NCBI GenBank assembly: GCA_019239975.1
Contig: JAFAZE010000167.1
Location: 62,001 to 126,000 of the forward strand
DNA length: 64,000 nucleotides
Source: Streptosporangiaceae bacterium
GTDB taxonomy: Bacteria; Actinomycetota; Actinomycetes; Streptosporangiales; Streptosporangiaceae
Direction of reading: 5' to 3'
Of the stretch, positions 8,751 to 16,612 are shown one piece after another. Position 1 is the stretch's first letter, and every line of letters begins with the position of its first letter. A model generated the notes under the pieces. It had not been told where the DNA came from. It worked only from the letters and a program-made list of their open reading frames with translations, and made no database searches. Position numbers and translations under genes: made by a program.

Positions 8751-10294
8751 ACACCACGAATGCACCGGCCGTCTCCCGGCAGCTGCCGGCCACCCGCCGT
8801 CCCGGGCGGACGGCGGCCCGGCTGCTGCGCCTGGAGCTGCGCCATAACGCCATGCTGTGGATGCTGCCGGTGGCCATCGCGCTGTTCTGGCTCACCACCT
8901 ACCGCAAGGCCATGGCCATGCCGCCACTGTGGAACCTGCGCGCCACCAGCATGCAAAGCGGTACTCTGCTGGCATTCGCATGCCCCGTGGCCGGCGCGGC
9001 AGCGTGGACGGGGTCCCGGGAAACCCGCCGTCACACCACCGAGATGGTGACCGTCGCCGCGCGGCCGCGGTGGGCGCGCCTGCTTGCCGCCTGGGCCGCC
9101 GCCACCTGCTGGGCAATGGCGGGTTACCTGGCCTGCCTGGCCGTCTTGTACGGGGTCACCGCGCAGCAGGCTAGCTGGGGCGGGCCGCTGTGGTGGCCGG
9201 CCGCGGTGCTTGCCGCGAGCCTGCCGGCCTTCTCCGCGGCCGGGTTCGCCGCCGGGACGCTGCTGCCCAGCCGGTTCACCGCGCCGCTGGCCACGGTCGC
9301 CGCGTTCTTCGTGGTCGCGCTCAGCACGCAACTGATCGCCGGCAGCCAGTCCTACTGGCAGGTCTCGCCGCTGGTCACCGGCCCCTGGGACACCGGGCCG
9401 GACGCCGGTGTGGCGACCTTCTACCCCTACCTTCCTGACCTGCCGATAGCCCAGGTGATGTTCCTCGCCGGGCTCACCATCGCGCTGCTGGCCGCCCTGG
9501 CCCTGCCCCGGGGCTCCGGCGGGCGAGGGCTGCGCGCAGCCGCCGCGGCCGTCACCACGGCCGGCCTGCTGGCCGCCGGGACCGCCGTCGCCCTGGCCGG
9601 CACCGGCAAGCTGGACGCCCACGGCATGATCACCATCCCGGCCCTGCACGATGCGGCCAGCGACCGGCCGGTCCGCTTCACCCCCGCCTGCAGCCACACC
9701 GCGATCCCGGTCTGCCTCAACCCCGCCTACGCCAGCTACCTGCCGGCCACAGTGACCGCCGTCGCGCCGGCGCTCAGCGAGATCGCCGGCCTGCCGGGCG
9801 CGCCAGTCCGCATCAGCCAGGCCGCCGCAACCTACCAGCAGCAAGCAGGCAACGCCGTCAGCGTCCGCCTCGATGGGCCGCCCATCAGCGGCAGGCCGCC
9901 GGTGTATCACCTGCTGCTTCCCGACCAGTTGCTCGGACCCACCATGACCACCAGCGAGCTTGCCGCGGAGGTCCGATCGAGTGCCGGGCCCGCCATCGTG
10001 GCCAGCGTCATCGCCGATCGCCCCGGCGCATCCCAGGCGCAGCATGCGGTCACGGCGGGGCTGATAATCGCGGCCGGGCTGCCGCTGCAGGGCTTGCCTC
10101 CCGGCACCACACCGGCAGCCGACAGCAGGCCTGGCGTGAGGAGCCAGCCGCCGCCAGAGGTGGCGCCCGGCTCACCCGCCTACGCCGCGGCCCGGCGGTT
10201 CGCAGCGCTGGCGGCTCCGGCCCGGCACGCCTGGCTCATGCGGCACCTGACGGCGTTGCGGGCCGGCCGGATCACACTCAGGCAGCTGCCATGA
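8747..10294 (+). CDS. ABC transporter membrane subunit with large extracytoplasmic domain
   Basis: A 515-residue protein overlapping the ATPase gene by four bases. Residues ~35-280 contain about six transmembrane helices in ABC-2-like order, including ASLPAFSAAGFAAGTLL and ATVAAFFVVALSTQLIAG. After the last helix (near residue 285) comes a ~170-residue hydrophilic domain with a conserved-looking cysteine pair CSHTAIPVC, and a C-terminal helix ending LRQLP. The extracytoplasmic part resembles domains of putative transporters seen in streptomycetes but has no named function. It probably exports or senses an envelope-active compound together with the ATPase and the next gene. Confidence 0.8.
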   Translation: MNTTNAPAVSRQLPATRRPGRTAARLLRLELRHNAMLWMLPVAIALFWLTTYRKAMAMPPLWNLRATSMQSGTLLAFACPVAGAAAWTGSRETRRHTTEMVTVAARPRWARLLAAWAAATCWAMAGYLACLAVLYGVTAQQASWGGPLWWPAAVLAASLPAFSAAGFAAGTLLPSRFTAPLATVAAFFVVALSTQLIAGSQSYWQVSPLVTGPWDTGPDAGVATFYPYLPDLPIAQVMFLAGLTIALLAALALPRGSGGRGLRAAAAAVTTAGLLAAGTAVALAGTGKLDAHGMITIPALHDAASDRPVRFTPACSHTAIPVCLNPAYASYLPATVTAVAPALSEIAGLPGAPVRISQAAATYQQQAGNAVSVRLDGPPISGRPPVYHLLLPDQLLGPTMTTSELAAEVRSSAGPAIVASVIADRPGASQAQHAVTAGLIIAAGLPLQGLPPGTTPAADSRPGVRSQPPPEVAPGSPAYAAARRFAALAAPARHAWLMRHLTALRAGRITLRQLP

Positions 10295-10965
10295 CCGCCG
10301 ACCGGGTACGCGAGGTGACGGCGGCGCAGCACCGCAAGACGCGGCCGGCCCGGCCGCCGCGGGCCGGAGTGCGCCTCGCGCGGCTGTACGCCGCCAGCCG
10401 GCGGATCCCCGCGGCCGTGGCAGCGATTGCCGCCTGCGCTATCGGGCTGAGGATCGCGCTGGCCGGGCACTGGGACAGCTACGGCGCGCTGCAGCTGCCG
10501 CTGGTGTTCGAGGCCGGGGCCGCGGCGGCCATCACCGTCACCACGGCAAGCCCGCACGGCGACCCGGAACGCGTCGCCGGCCGGTGGCTGCCGTTCCTGC
10601 GGCTGGCCGCCGCGCTGGCGCTGACCGCGGCGGCGGCCAGCGCGCTGGCCGCCGCCGGGACCGGTGCGCACCTGGCCGGCGGCACCCTGGACGCACTGCG
10701 CAACGTGGCCGGGATGACCGGCATCGGCCTGCTGTGCGCTGCCGCTCTCGGCGGCGGCCTGGCCTGGGCCGGCCCGACTGGCTACCTGGTGCTCGGCGCG
10801 TACGGGCTGTACACCCAGTGGCACGGCCCAGCGCTGACCACGCCATGGATCTGGCCAGCCCGGCCGCCACACGACCTGGGCGCGGCGATCTGCGCCGGGC
10901 TGGTCTTCACCCTCGGGATAGCGGCCATCACGGTCCGCGGAGCCCGCGATCCCGCCGGCGAGTAA
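10291..10965 (+). CDS. ABC transporter-associated integral membrane protein
   Basis: A 224-residue membrane protein whose ATG overlaps the stop of the preceding permease (ATGA), making it the third gene of the exporter operon. A basic N-terminal tail (~45 residues) is followed by about six hydrophobic segments (AAVAAIAACAIGLRIAL, FEAGAAAAITVTTASP, LRLAAALALTAAAASALAAA, GIGLLCAAALGGGLAW, YLVLGAYGLYT, AAICAGLVFTLGIAAI). No catalytic motif is visible. It is probably a second permease half. Confidence 0.72.
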   Translation: MTADRVREVTAAQHRKTRPARPPRAGVRLARLYAASRRIPAAVAAIAACAIGLRIALAGHWDSYGALQLPLVFEAGAAAAITVTTASPHGDPERVAGRWLPFLRLAAALALTAAAASALAAAGTGAHLAGGTLDALRNVAGMTGIGLLCAAALGGGLAWAGPTGYLVLGAYGLYTQWHGPALTTPWIWPARPPHDLGAAICAGLVFTLGIAAITVRGARDPAGE

Positions 10966-10970
10966 CCCTG

Positions 10971-10990
10971 ACCCCAGCTTCTTGCGGGGT
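10971..10990. terminator. Weak candidate hairpin after the ABC operon
   Basis: ACCCC (10971-10975) and GGGGT (10986-10990) can pair around a ten-base loop a few bases after the last stop, with a further CTG/GGTCAG complement outside. There is no T-tract, as is common in high-GC actinobacteria. The remaining 280 bp before the DUF4193 gene hold no other gene I can support. Confidence 0.35.
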
Positions 10991-11272
10991 GATGCGGTCA
11001 GTTCCTCCTGGCCAAGCGACGGCCGGTGAACCGGGAACCCGGCTCCGCGACGCGGGCAGGACCGGGACCGCCGCCCCGCAGCAGGCGGCTGTGGAGTAGC
11101 TTACGATAGCTCACTGCTCAGCAACGGAATTCTGCCACGTTCGACGGTGTTACTTCGGGGCTGCACGTGCAAGCTGAAAATTCCCGCCGGAATCGGGCAC
11201 AACTTCGGCTTCCCGAGCGTTACAACCGCGCAGCGATCGCGCACCACGGATGAAGGGGGATGGACCACTCAG

Positions 11273-11575
11273 ATGGCTCAAGATTATGACAGCCCGCGCA
11301 AGACGGACGACGACCTGACGGAGGACAGCCTCCAGGAGCTTCAGGCGCGCCGGATGGACAAGTCGTCGAGCACGATCGACCTTGACCCGGACGACGTCGC
11401 CGAGTCCCTGGAGCTGCCCGGCGCAGACCTGTCCAACGAGGAACTGTCGTTCCGGGTGATCCCGCGGCAGGCCGACGAATTCACCTGCTCGCGCTGTTTC
11501 CTCGTGCACCACCGCAGCCAGCTCGCCGAGGAGGACAGGAACGGCCAGCTGGTCTGCCGCGAGTGCGCGGCCTGA
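11273..11575 (+). CDS. DUF4193 family protein (conserved actinobacterial zinc-ribbon-like protein)
   Basis: Starts at ATG 11273, matching the family N-terminus M-A-x-D-Y-D-xPRK; frames opening upstream at 11147 add non-conserved sequence. 100 residues: acidic N-terminal half (TDDDLTEDSLQEL), then LPGADLSNEELSFRVIPRQADEFTC and C-x2-C plus C-x2-C pairs (CSRC near residue 78 and CREC near the end) that suggest a small zinc-binding fold. The function is unknown. In Mycobacterium tuberculosis the homologue (recalled as Rv2699c) sits next to the DUF3093 and dut genes, as here. Confidence 0.9.
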   Translation: MAQDYDSPRKTDDDLTEDSLQELQARRMDKSSSTIDLDPDDVAESLELPGADLSNEELSFRVIPRQADEFTCSRCFLVHHRSQLAEEDRNGQLVCRECAA

Positions 11576-11635
11576 TGGCCCGGCCACGGGAGCGCGGGAA
11601 CGCGCGCTCCCGCCGGACTGCGGCTGCGGCCCGGT

Positions 11636-11911
11636 TCAGGCCGGCTCCGCGTCACCCGTGCCCGGGTGCAGCCGCCGCGACGCCGCGCGGGTAGCGAGCA
11701 GCCGCGCGGCCTCCACGCCGACCCCCGTGACAACCGCCCAGCCCAGCGCCTCGGCCAGGCGCACCTGAGGATCCTCCGGGTGCGACGGCGGCTCCTTGCC
11801 CGTGGCTCGGGTCCATACCACCGTGATGAGCTTGCGCGTAAGGAAGGCCGCGGCCATGGCCGCTATGCCGCCGATCACGCGGCCGCCGATATCACCGCGC
11901 TTATCCACCAT
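11636..11911 (-). CDS. DUF4235 family membrane protein
   Basis: 91 residues with two hydrophobic segments: GGRVIGGIAAMAAAFLTRKLITVVW near the N-terminus and LAEALGWAVVTGVGVEAARLLATRAA in the second half, linked by a polar loop ATGKEPPSHPEDPQVR typical of DUF4235. The family is restricted mainly to actinobacteria and its role is unknown. The gene is on the minus strand, upstream of and co-oriented with the DUF3093 gene. Confidence 0.85.
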   Translation of the reverse strand: MVDKRGDIGGRVIGGIAAMAAAFLTRKLITVVWTRATGKEPPSHPEDPQVRLAEALGWAVVTGVGVEAARLLATRAASRRLHPGTGDAEPA

Positions 11912-11944
11912 CCGTTATCCTCCATCATTTGCCGTGAGGGCCCA

Positions 11945-12430
11945 TCATCCCACGGCCTTGCGGCCGGTCCCGGGAGCGCCCACGGCCTTGCGGCCGCTCT
12001 CGATCGCGGCGGCGAACCGGGCGGGCCTGCGGCTGGCCACCAGCCAGTAGGGCACCTCACTGGCCGGGTCTGCCAGCGAAATGTACACGGCCCGTTTCAG
12101 GTAAGGTCGCAGCAGGAGGCGTGCCGCCGGGTCCGCCCGCGGGCCGCGCAGCTGGGCCGATTGCTTCTCGTCGAGCGCGATCACCTGGCCGACGTCCGTC
12201 AGCCGCAGCTTCGCACCGCCAGCCCGGAGCACGCCGCGCGCGACCTCGATCCTGGCAGCGCCCCAGGTGAACAGGAAGGCGGCCACCGCGGTCACCAGTA
12301 CGCCGTAGACAAGGGCGGGCACGATGCCACCGAACCCCGCGAAGATCTCGCCGCCGAGGATGGCGACGACAGGAATGGCGAGCAGCCACCACGAGACGGG
12401 CACGTGCAGCTGTTCGCGGTACTCGCGCAT
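11945..12430 (-). CDS. DUF3093 family membrane protein
   Basis: 161 residues: MREYREQLHVPVSWWLLAIP start, two adjacent transmembrane helices (residues ~14-55), then a soluble beta-rich domain containing LTDVGQVIALDEKQSAQLRGPRADPAA and the family ending YWLVASRRPARFAAAIE. DUF3093 proteins are actinobacterial and uncharacterised; the gene normally neighbours dut. The last residues read GRKAVG-APGT-GRKAVG, produced by a duplicated DNA block around 11946-11989, which looks like a recent slippage event after the domain end. Confidence 0.88.
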   Translation of the reverse strand: MREYREQLHVPVSWWLLAIPVVAILGGEIFAGFGGIVPALVYGVLVTAVAAFLFTWGAARIEVARGVLRAGGAKLRLTDVGQVIALDEKQSAQLRGPRADPAARLLLRPYLKRAVYISLADPASEVPYWLVASRRPARFAAAIESGRKAVGAPGTGRKAVG

Positions 12431-12452
12431 GTACCCAAAGGTAGTTGGTTAG

Positions 12453-13793
12453 ATGGAGTCGTGGCGGGGGCTCGGCGCGAGGATGCGCCAGGAGGCGAAG
12501 GGACGGCTGATGCCTTCCAGGCGGCCGCCGCGGGGGGACCAGGTGGCGGGGGACCAGGTGGCGGGCGGGGACGCGGGGAACGGAAACACCGCGCCCGCTG
12601 AGCTTCCCGCTCCTGGCGGGGTTCCAAGGGCTCGCGGGGCTCAGGCCCCTAACGGGGCTCAGGAGGCTGCCGAGGTACCCGCCGGGACCGCGAACCGCGC
12701 CGGGGTCCCCGCCCCGGCCGCGGGCGGCACGGATGTTCGCGCGGAGACCGCGAGCCGCTCGGACGTCCCCGGATGGCTGCAGACCGGCGCGGCGTGGGCC
12801 TGGCGCCTGCTGCTGCTCGCCGGGGCGCTGTACGTGGCGGCCCGGGTGGCCGGCCTGCTCTTCGTCGTGGTCGTGCCGTGCGCCGCCGCGTTGCTGCTCA
12901 CCGCGCTGCTGCATCCGCTGACCGGGCGGCTGCGCCGTGCCGGGCTGGCGCCGCTCGCCGCGACCTGGTGCACGCTGCTCGGCGCGGTCCTGGTGCTGGC
13001 CGGTGTGGGCGCGCTGGTGACCGCGCGGGTCAGGGCCGAGTACCCCAGCCTGGTGGCTCAGGTCAAGCACACCAGCTCTCAGGTGCAGTCATGGCTGGCG
13101 GGGGCGCCGCTGCACCTGCAGACGGGCAACCTGCAGAAGCTGTCCAACAACGCCGTGCACTATCTCGGCACGCACAAGTCGCTGGTCGAGGGGACCGTGG
13201 TGACCGGCGTCCAGTTCCTGGCGGGCGTTGTTCTCACGCTGTTCGTGACGTTTTTCCTGATCAAGGACGGTGACCGGATCTGGCGGTGGCTGACCTCGGC
13301 GTTGCGTCCCGAGCGCAAGCTGAAGGCGGACCGCGCGGGCCGCGCCGCGTGGCAGGCCGTGACCTATTACGTGCGGGGCACGATCGCCGTGGCCGCTATC
13401 CACGCCGTGGTGATCGGTATCTCGCTGTCCGTCATGAACGCCCCGCTCGTCGCCCCGCTGGCGGTGCTGGTATTCCTGGCCGCCTTCGTCCCGCTGGTGG
13501 GCATACTGGTCGCCGGGGGGCTCGCGATCCTCGTCACGCTCGCGGCGAAGGGCTGGGTCGACGCCCTGGTGCTGCTCGGGATCCTGATCGTCATGAACCA
13601 GCTCGAAGGGCACCTGCTGCAGCCGATGGTGGTGGGAAAGATGGTGCGGCTGCACCCGCTCGCCATCATCCTGGTGCTCGCTGTGGGCGGCGTTGTGGCG
13701 GGCATCGCCGGCGCCGTGGTGGCGGTGCCCATCGCGGCCGCGGTCACCCGTGCCGTGCCCGAGCTGCGCGGCCGCGAGCCGCCGGTGGTGTAA
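12453..13793 (+). CDS. AI-2E family transporter (PerM/UPF0118-like permease)
   Basis: A 446-residue membrane protein. The first ~105 residues are Ala/Gly/Pro-rich and disordered, including repeats such as GDQVAGDQVAG; the family core starts near WLQTGAAWAWRLLLLAG. About eight transmembrane segments follow, with a membrane-distal helical loop (residues ~185-245) and the hallmark LVFLAAFVPLVGILVAGGLAILVTL and NQLEGHLLQPMVVGKMVRLHP motifs. The family was named for autoinducer-2 export, but members also include Na+/H+ antiporters, so no substrate is assigned. A start later than the first ATG is possible given the low-complexity N-terminus. Confidence 0.88.
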   Translation: MESWRGLGARMRQEAKGRLMPSRRPPRGDQVAGDQVAGGDAGNGNTAPAELPAPGGVPRARGAQAPNGAQEAAEVPAGTANRAGVPAPAAGGTDVRAETASRSDVPGWLQTGAAWAWRLLLLAGALYVAARVAGLLFVVVVPCAAALLLTALLHPLTGRLRRAGLAPLAATWCTLLGAVLVLAGVGALVTARVRAEYPSLVAQVKHTSSQVQSWLAGAPLHLQTGNLQKLSNNAVHYLGTHKSLVEGTVVTGVQFLAGVVLTLFVTFFLIKDGDRIWRWLTSALRPERKLKADRAGRAAWQAVTYYVRGTIAVAAIHAVVIGISLSVMNAPLVAPLAVLVFLAAFVPLVGILVAGGLAILVTLAAKGWVDALVLLGILIVMNQLEGHLLQPMVVGKMVRLHPLAIILVLAVGGVVAGIAGAVVAVPIAAAVTRAVPELRGREPPVV

Positions 13794-13892
13794 TCTCGCG
13801 TAACCTCTGCGTGAGGCCTGGGCCGGTCCGGAAGCTACGGCAGACACGAGGTTCCGTCCGGCGCGAGCCACCAAGCCGAAAGGTACCCTGAG

Positions 13893-14384
13893 ATGAGGCC
13901 AGCCACCGCCGCGGCGGACGTGCTGATCAAGCGCGTCGACCCGGGCGTTCCGCTCCCGTCGTACGCTCACCCCGGCGACGCGGGCGCCGACCTGGTCACC
14001 GCCGAGGATGTGGAGCTCGCGCCGGGCGCCCGCGCGGTCGTGCCCACCGGGATAGCGATCGCGCTGCCGGCCGGGTACGCGGCGTTCGTGCATCCGCGCT
14101 CGGGCCTCGCGGCCAGGCACGGCGTGACGATCGTGAACGCGCCGGGAACAGTGGACGCGGGATACCGGGGGGAGATCAGGGTGACGCTGCTGAACACGGA
14201 CCCGGCGCACTCGGTTGCCTTCCGGCGCGGGGACCGGATCGCGCAGCTCGTGGTGCAGCGTGTCGAGTACGCGGCATTCCGTGAGGTAGACGTGCTGCCG
14301 GAGTCGGCCAGGGGCGAAGGCGGGTTTGGCTCGACCGGCGGCCACGCCGCCGGATGCGCGGCCGGCGGCGTGGCCGCTGAATGA
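13893..14384 (+). CDS. dut: dUTP diphosphatase
   Basis: Hydrolyses dUTP to dUMP and PPi, keeping uracil out of DNA and supplying thymidylate synthesis; trimeric cytosolic enzyme. Motifs in order: 1 HPGDAGADL, 2 PRSGLA, 3 [14 protein letters not shown] with the catalytic Asp, 4 [11 protein letters not shown], 5 [12 protein letters not shown]. 163 residues, slightly long because of a C-terminal [11 protein letters not shown] tail. ATG 13893 follows AAGG. Its stop overlaps an ATG (ATGA) of the DUF3710 frame, indicating an operon. Same gene order as in mycobacteria. Confidence 0.97.
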   Translation: MRPATAAADVLIKRVDPGVPLPSYAHPGDAGADLVTAEDVELAPGARAVVPTGIAIALPAGYAAFVHPRSGLAARHGVTIVNAPGTVDAGYRGEIRVTLLNTDPAHSVAFRRGDRIAQLVVQRVEYAAFREVDVLPESARGEGGFGSTGGHAAGCAAGGVAAE

Positions 14385-14401
14385 AGAGAGGGAGTGCGCC
14401 A

Positions 14402-15181
14402 GTGTTCGGTAGGCGTCGCATCGGAAAGCGAGCCGCGGACCTCGGGCCGGCTGACGATGACTATGCGGCCGAGCCCGGGGACAGCTACGCGGACGAGTAT
14501 GGGTACCCCGGCGAGGAGGAGCCCGGCGCGGGCGTCCCGCGCCACGACGGCGGCCCGTGGGATGCCGCGGAACCCTATCCGGCCCTGGAGCGGGTCGACC
14601 TCGGCAGCCTGCACGTCCCGGTTGGCGCGGACTTCGAGATCCAGCTTGTGGCCGCGGAACAGCAGTTCTTCTGCGTCACCGTCCGTAACGGGCCGAACGA
14701 GCTGGAGCTCAAGCCCTTCGCCGCGCCGAAGAGCGCGCCGCTCTGGGATGACGTCCGTGACGAGATCGCCGCGGAGCTCGCGGTCGCGGGCAGCGGGCCG
14801 GCCGAGGAGCGGTACGGGCCGTTCGGCGTCGAGCTGCTCGCCTACGTGCCGGCCGACCCCACCGCGCCGGCGGCCGGCGCGGCCATGCGGCGGGTCAGGT
14901 TCGTCGGCGTGGACGGTCCGCGCTGGTTCCTGCGCGGCATGTTCAGCGGGCCGGCGGCGGACAGTGACGCGGCCGCGGCGCCGCTCGAGGAGCTGATGCG
15001 GCAGGTCGTCGTGGTCCGCGGTGACCACCCGGTCCCCCCCAGGGAACTGCTCGAGCTCCGGCTGCCGCCGGAGGCCCTCCAGGCGCTCGCCGAGGAGCAG
15101 GCCCGCGCCGAGGAGGAAGGCAGGTTCTCCACGCCGCTCAACCCCTTCGACCGCGGCCCCGAGTTCACGGAAACCCGTTAA
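14402..15181 (+). CDS. DUF3710 domain-containing protein
   Basis: The frame opens at ATG 14381 (overlapping dut), but GTG 14402 has the better ribosome binding site (GAGGGAG, eight bases upstream) and gives the usual VFGRRR start. Acidic, disordered N-terminus to residue ~60, then the DUF3710 domain (VDLGSLHVPVGADFEIQ, NELELKPFAAPKSAPLWDDVRDEI, VRFVGVDGPRWFLRGMFSG, RGDHPVPPRELLELRLP). Conserved actinobacterial protein of unknown function, found beside dut (Rv2696c in M. tuberculosis, recalled). Its last four bases overlap the convergent TrkA-like gene. Confidence 0.9.
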   Translation: MFGRRRIGKRAADLGPADDDYAAEPGDSYADEYGYPGEEEPGAGVPRHDGGPWDAAEPYPALERVDLGSLHVPVGADFEIQLVAAEQQFFCVTVRNGPNELELKPFAAPKSAPLWDDVRDEIAAELAVAGSGPAEERYGPFGVELLAYVPADPTAPAAGAAMRRVRFVGVDGPRWFLRGMFSGPAADSDAAAAPLEELMRQVVVVRGDHPVPPRELLELRLPPEALQALAEEQARAEEEGRFSTPLNPFDRGPEFTETR

Positions 15182-15834
15182 CCTCCGAACAAGCGCTCGA
15201 GTTGTTCCTCTACGTCCTCCGTCGTCACGAAGAACAGCTCGTCCCCGGCCTCCAGCGGGTCGTCGGGCTGCGGCACCAGCACGCGGCCTTCGCGCAGAAT
15301 GGAGACCAGCGCCACGTCGGCCGGCCAGTCGATGGCGCCGACCTGCTGGCCGACGAGCGGCGCGTCGTCCGGCATGGTCAGCTCCACCAGGCTGGCCTCG
15401 CTCTGCCCGAAGGTCATCAGCCGGACCAGGTCGCCGACGCTGACCGCCTCCTCGACGAGCGCGGACAGCAGCCGGGGCGTGGAGACCGCGACGTCCACCC
15501 CCCACGACTCGTTGTACAGCCACTCGTTGCCGGGGTGATTCACCCGCGCTACGACCCTCGGCACGCCGTACTCGGTCTTGGCGAGCAGCGCGACGACCAG
15601 GTTCACCTTGTCGTCGCCGGTGGCCGCGATCACCACGTTGCAGCGGTCGAGCGCCGCGTCGTCGAGCGAGCTGATCTCGCAGGCGTCCGCGAGCAGCCAC
15701 TCCGCGCGGGGCACGCTGTCCACCTTGATCGCCCTGGGGGAGTGGTCGATGAGCAGCACCTCGTGGCCGTTCTCCAGCAGCTCGCTGGCGATGGAGCGGC
15801 CGACCGCCCCAGCGCCGGCTATCGCGACCCGCAT
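15178..15834 (-). CDS. ceoC: TrkA-family potassium-uptake regulatory protein (CeoC-like)
   Basis: 218 residues with an N-terminal Rossmann RCK_N domain (VAIAGAGAVGRSIASELLENGHEVLLID, NAD(H)-type GxGxxG) and a C-terminal RCK_C domain (DDAPLVGQQVGAIDWPADVALVSILREG). Such proteins gate K+ transporters by binding nucleotides. It overlaps the upstream ceoB-like gene by one base (TGATG), so the pair is co-translated, as in mycobacterial ceoB-ceoC. No K+ channel subunit is encoded nearby. Confidence 0.92.
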   Translation of the reverse strand: MRVAIAGAGAVGRSIASELLENGHEVLLIDHSPRAIKVDSVPRAEWLLADACEISSLDDAALDRCNVVIAATGDDKVNLVVALLAKTEYGVPRVVARVNHPGNEWLYNESWGVDVAVSTPRLLSALVEEAVSVGDLVRLMTFGQSEASLVELTMPDDAPLVGQQVGAIDWPADVALVSILREGRVLVPQPDDPLEAGDELFFVTTEDVEEQLERLFGG

Positions 15835-16505
15835 CAGCGCCCGCTCCCTTCCCGCGCGCCGAACACGGCCGCGATCCGGTCGATGTCACTCTCCATCGCG
15901 ATGACGTGCACCACGTCGCCCTGCTGCAGCGCCGTCGCCGGCGCCGGCACGATCGGCTCGCCGAGCCGGTCGATGAAGGCGATGCGCGTGTCGGCGGCCT
16001 CCTCGACCGCCTTGACCGGCTCGCCGAACCAGTTCGGTGACACCTGGACCTGCGCGAGCACTACCTTGCCCGTGCTGTCCCGCCAGATGGGCTCGCTGCC
16101 TTCCGGGAGCAGCTTGCGCAGCATCTGGTCGGCGGTCCAGCGCACGGTGGCGACGGTCGGTATGCCGAGCCGCTCGTAGACCTCGGCCCGCCGCGGGTCG
16201 TAGATTCGCGCCGCGACCCGCGGGACGCGGAACGTCTCGCTCGCCACCCGGGCGGCGATGATGTTCGAGTTGTCGCCGCTGCTCACCGCGGCGAACGCGT
16301 CGGCCCGCTCGATTCCCGCCTGGGTGAGCACGTCGCGGTCGAAGCCGATCCCGGTCACGCGGTCGCCCTTGAAGGCCGGGCGGAGCCTGCGGAAGGCCTC
16401 CGGATCCCGGTCGATGATGGCGACCGAGTTGCCCCGGTCCTCCAGGATGTGCGCGAGCGTGGACCCGACCCGCCCACAGCCCATGATGACTATATGCACG
16501 GCCAA
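15834..16505 (-). CDS. ceoB: TrkA-family potassium-uptake regulatory protein (CeoB-like)
   Basis: 223 residues: RCK_N domain MAVHIVIMGCGRVGSTLAHILEDRGNSVAIIDRDP, with SSGDNSNIIAARVASETF marking the nucleotide-binding half, followed by an RCK_C domain (NWFGEPVKAVEEAADTRIAFIDRLGEPIVP). First gene of a two-gene minus-strand operon with the CeoC-like partner. Divergent from the RNA methyltransferase gene with ~107 bp between starts. Confidence 0.92.
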   Translation of the reverse strand: MAVHIVIMGCGRVGSTLAHILEDRGNSVAIIDRDPEAFRRLRPAFKGDRVTGIGFDRDVLTQAGIERADAFAAVSSGDNSNIIAARVASETFRVPRVAARIYDPRRAEVYERLGIPTVATVRWTADQMLRKLLPEGSEPIWRDSTGKVVLAQVQVSPNWFGEPVKAVEEAADTRIAFIDRLGEPIVPAPATALQQGDVVHVIAMESDIDRIAAVFGAREGSGR

Positions 16506-16612
16506 ACCCTTTCGCGGTGCGCGGTTCTCCGATCAGTGCGCCTCGCCAAAGGTATGCCCTCACGTGCAAGAATGCGACCCCTGGATAAACCCTTGATGAG
16601 GAGGAACGGGCG

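Noticed and set aside
5727-11000. Mobile element as carrier of the two-component/ABC block
   Set aside because: No transposase, integrase, tRNA or flanking direct repeats were found at either end.
13800-13892. tRNA-like or riboswitch-like leader before dut
   Set aside because: Some pairing is possible but no cloverleaf, TPsiC arm or known riboswitch core can be drawn.
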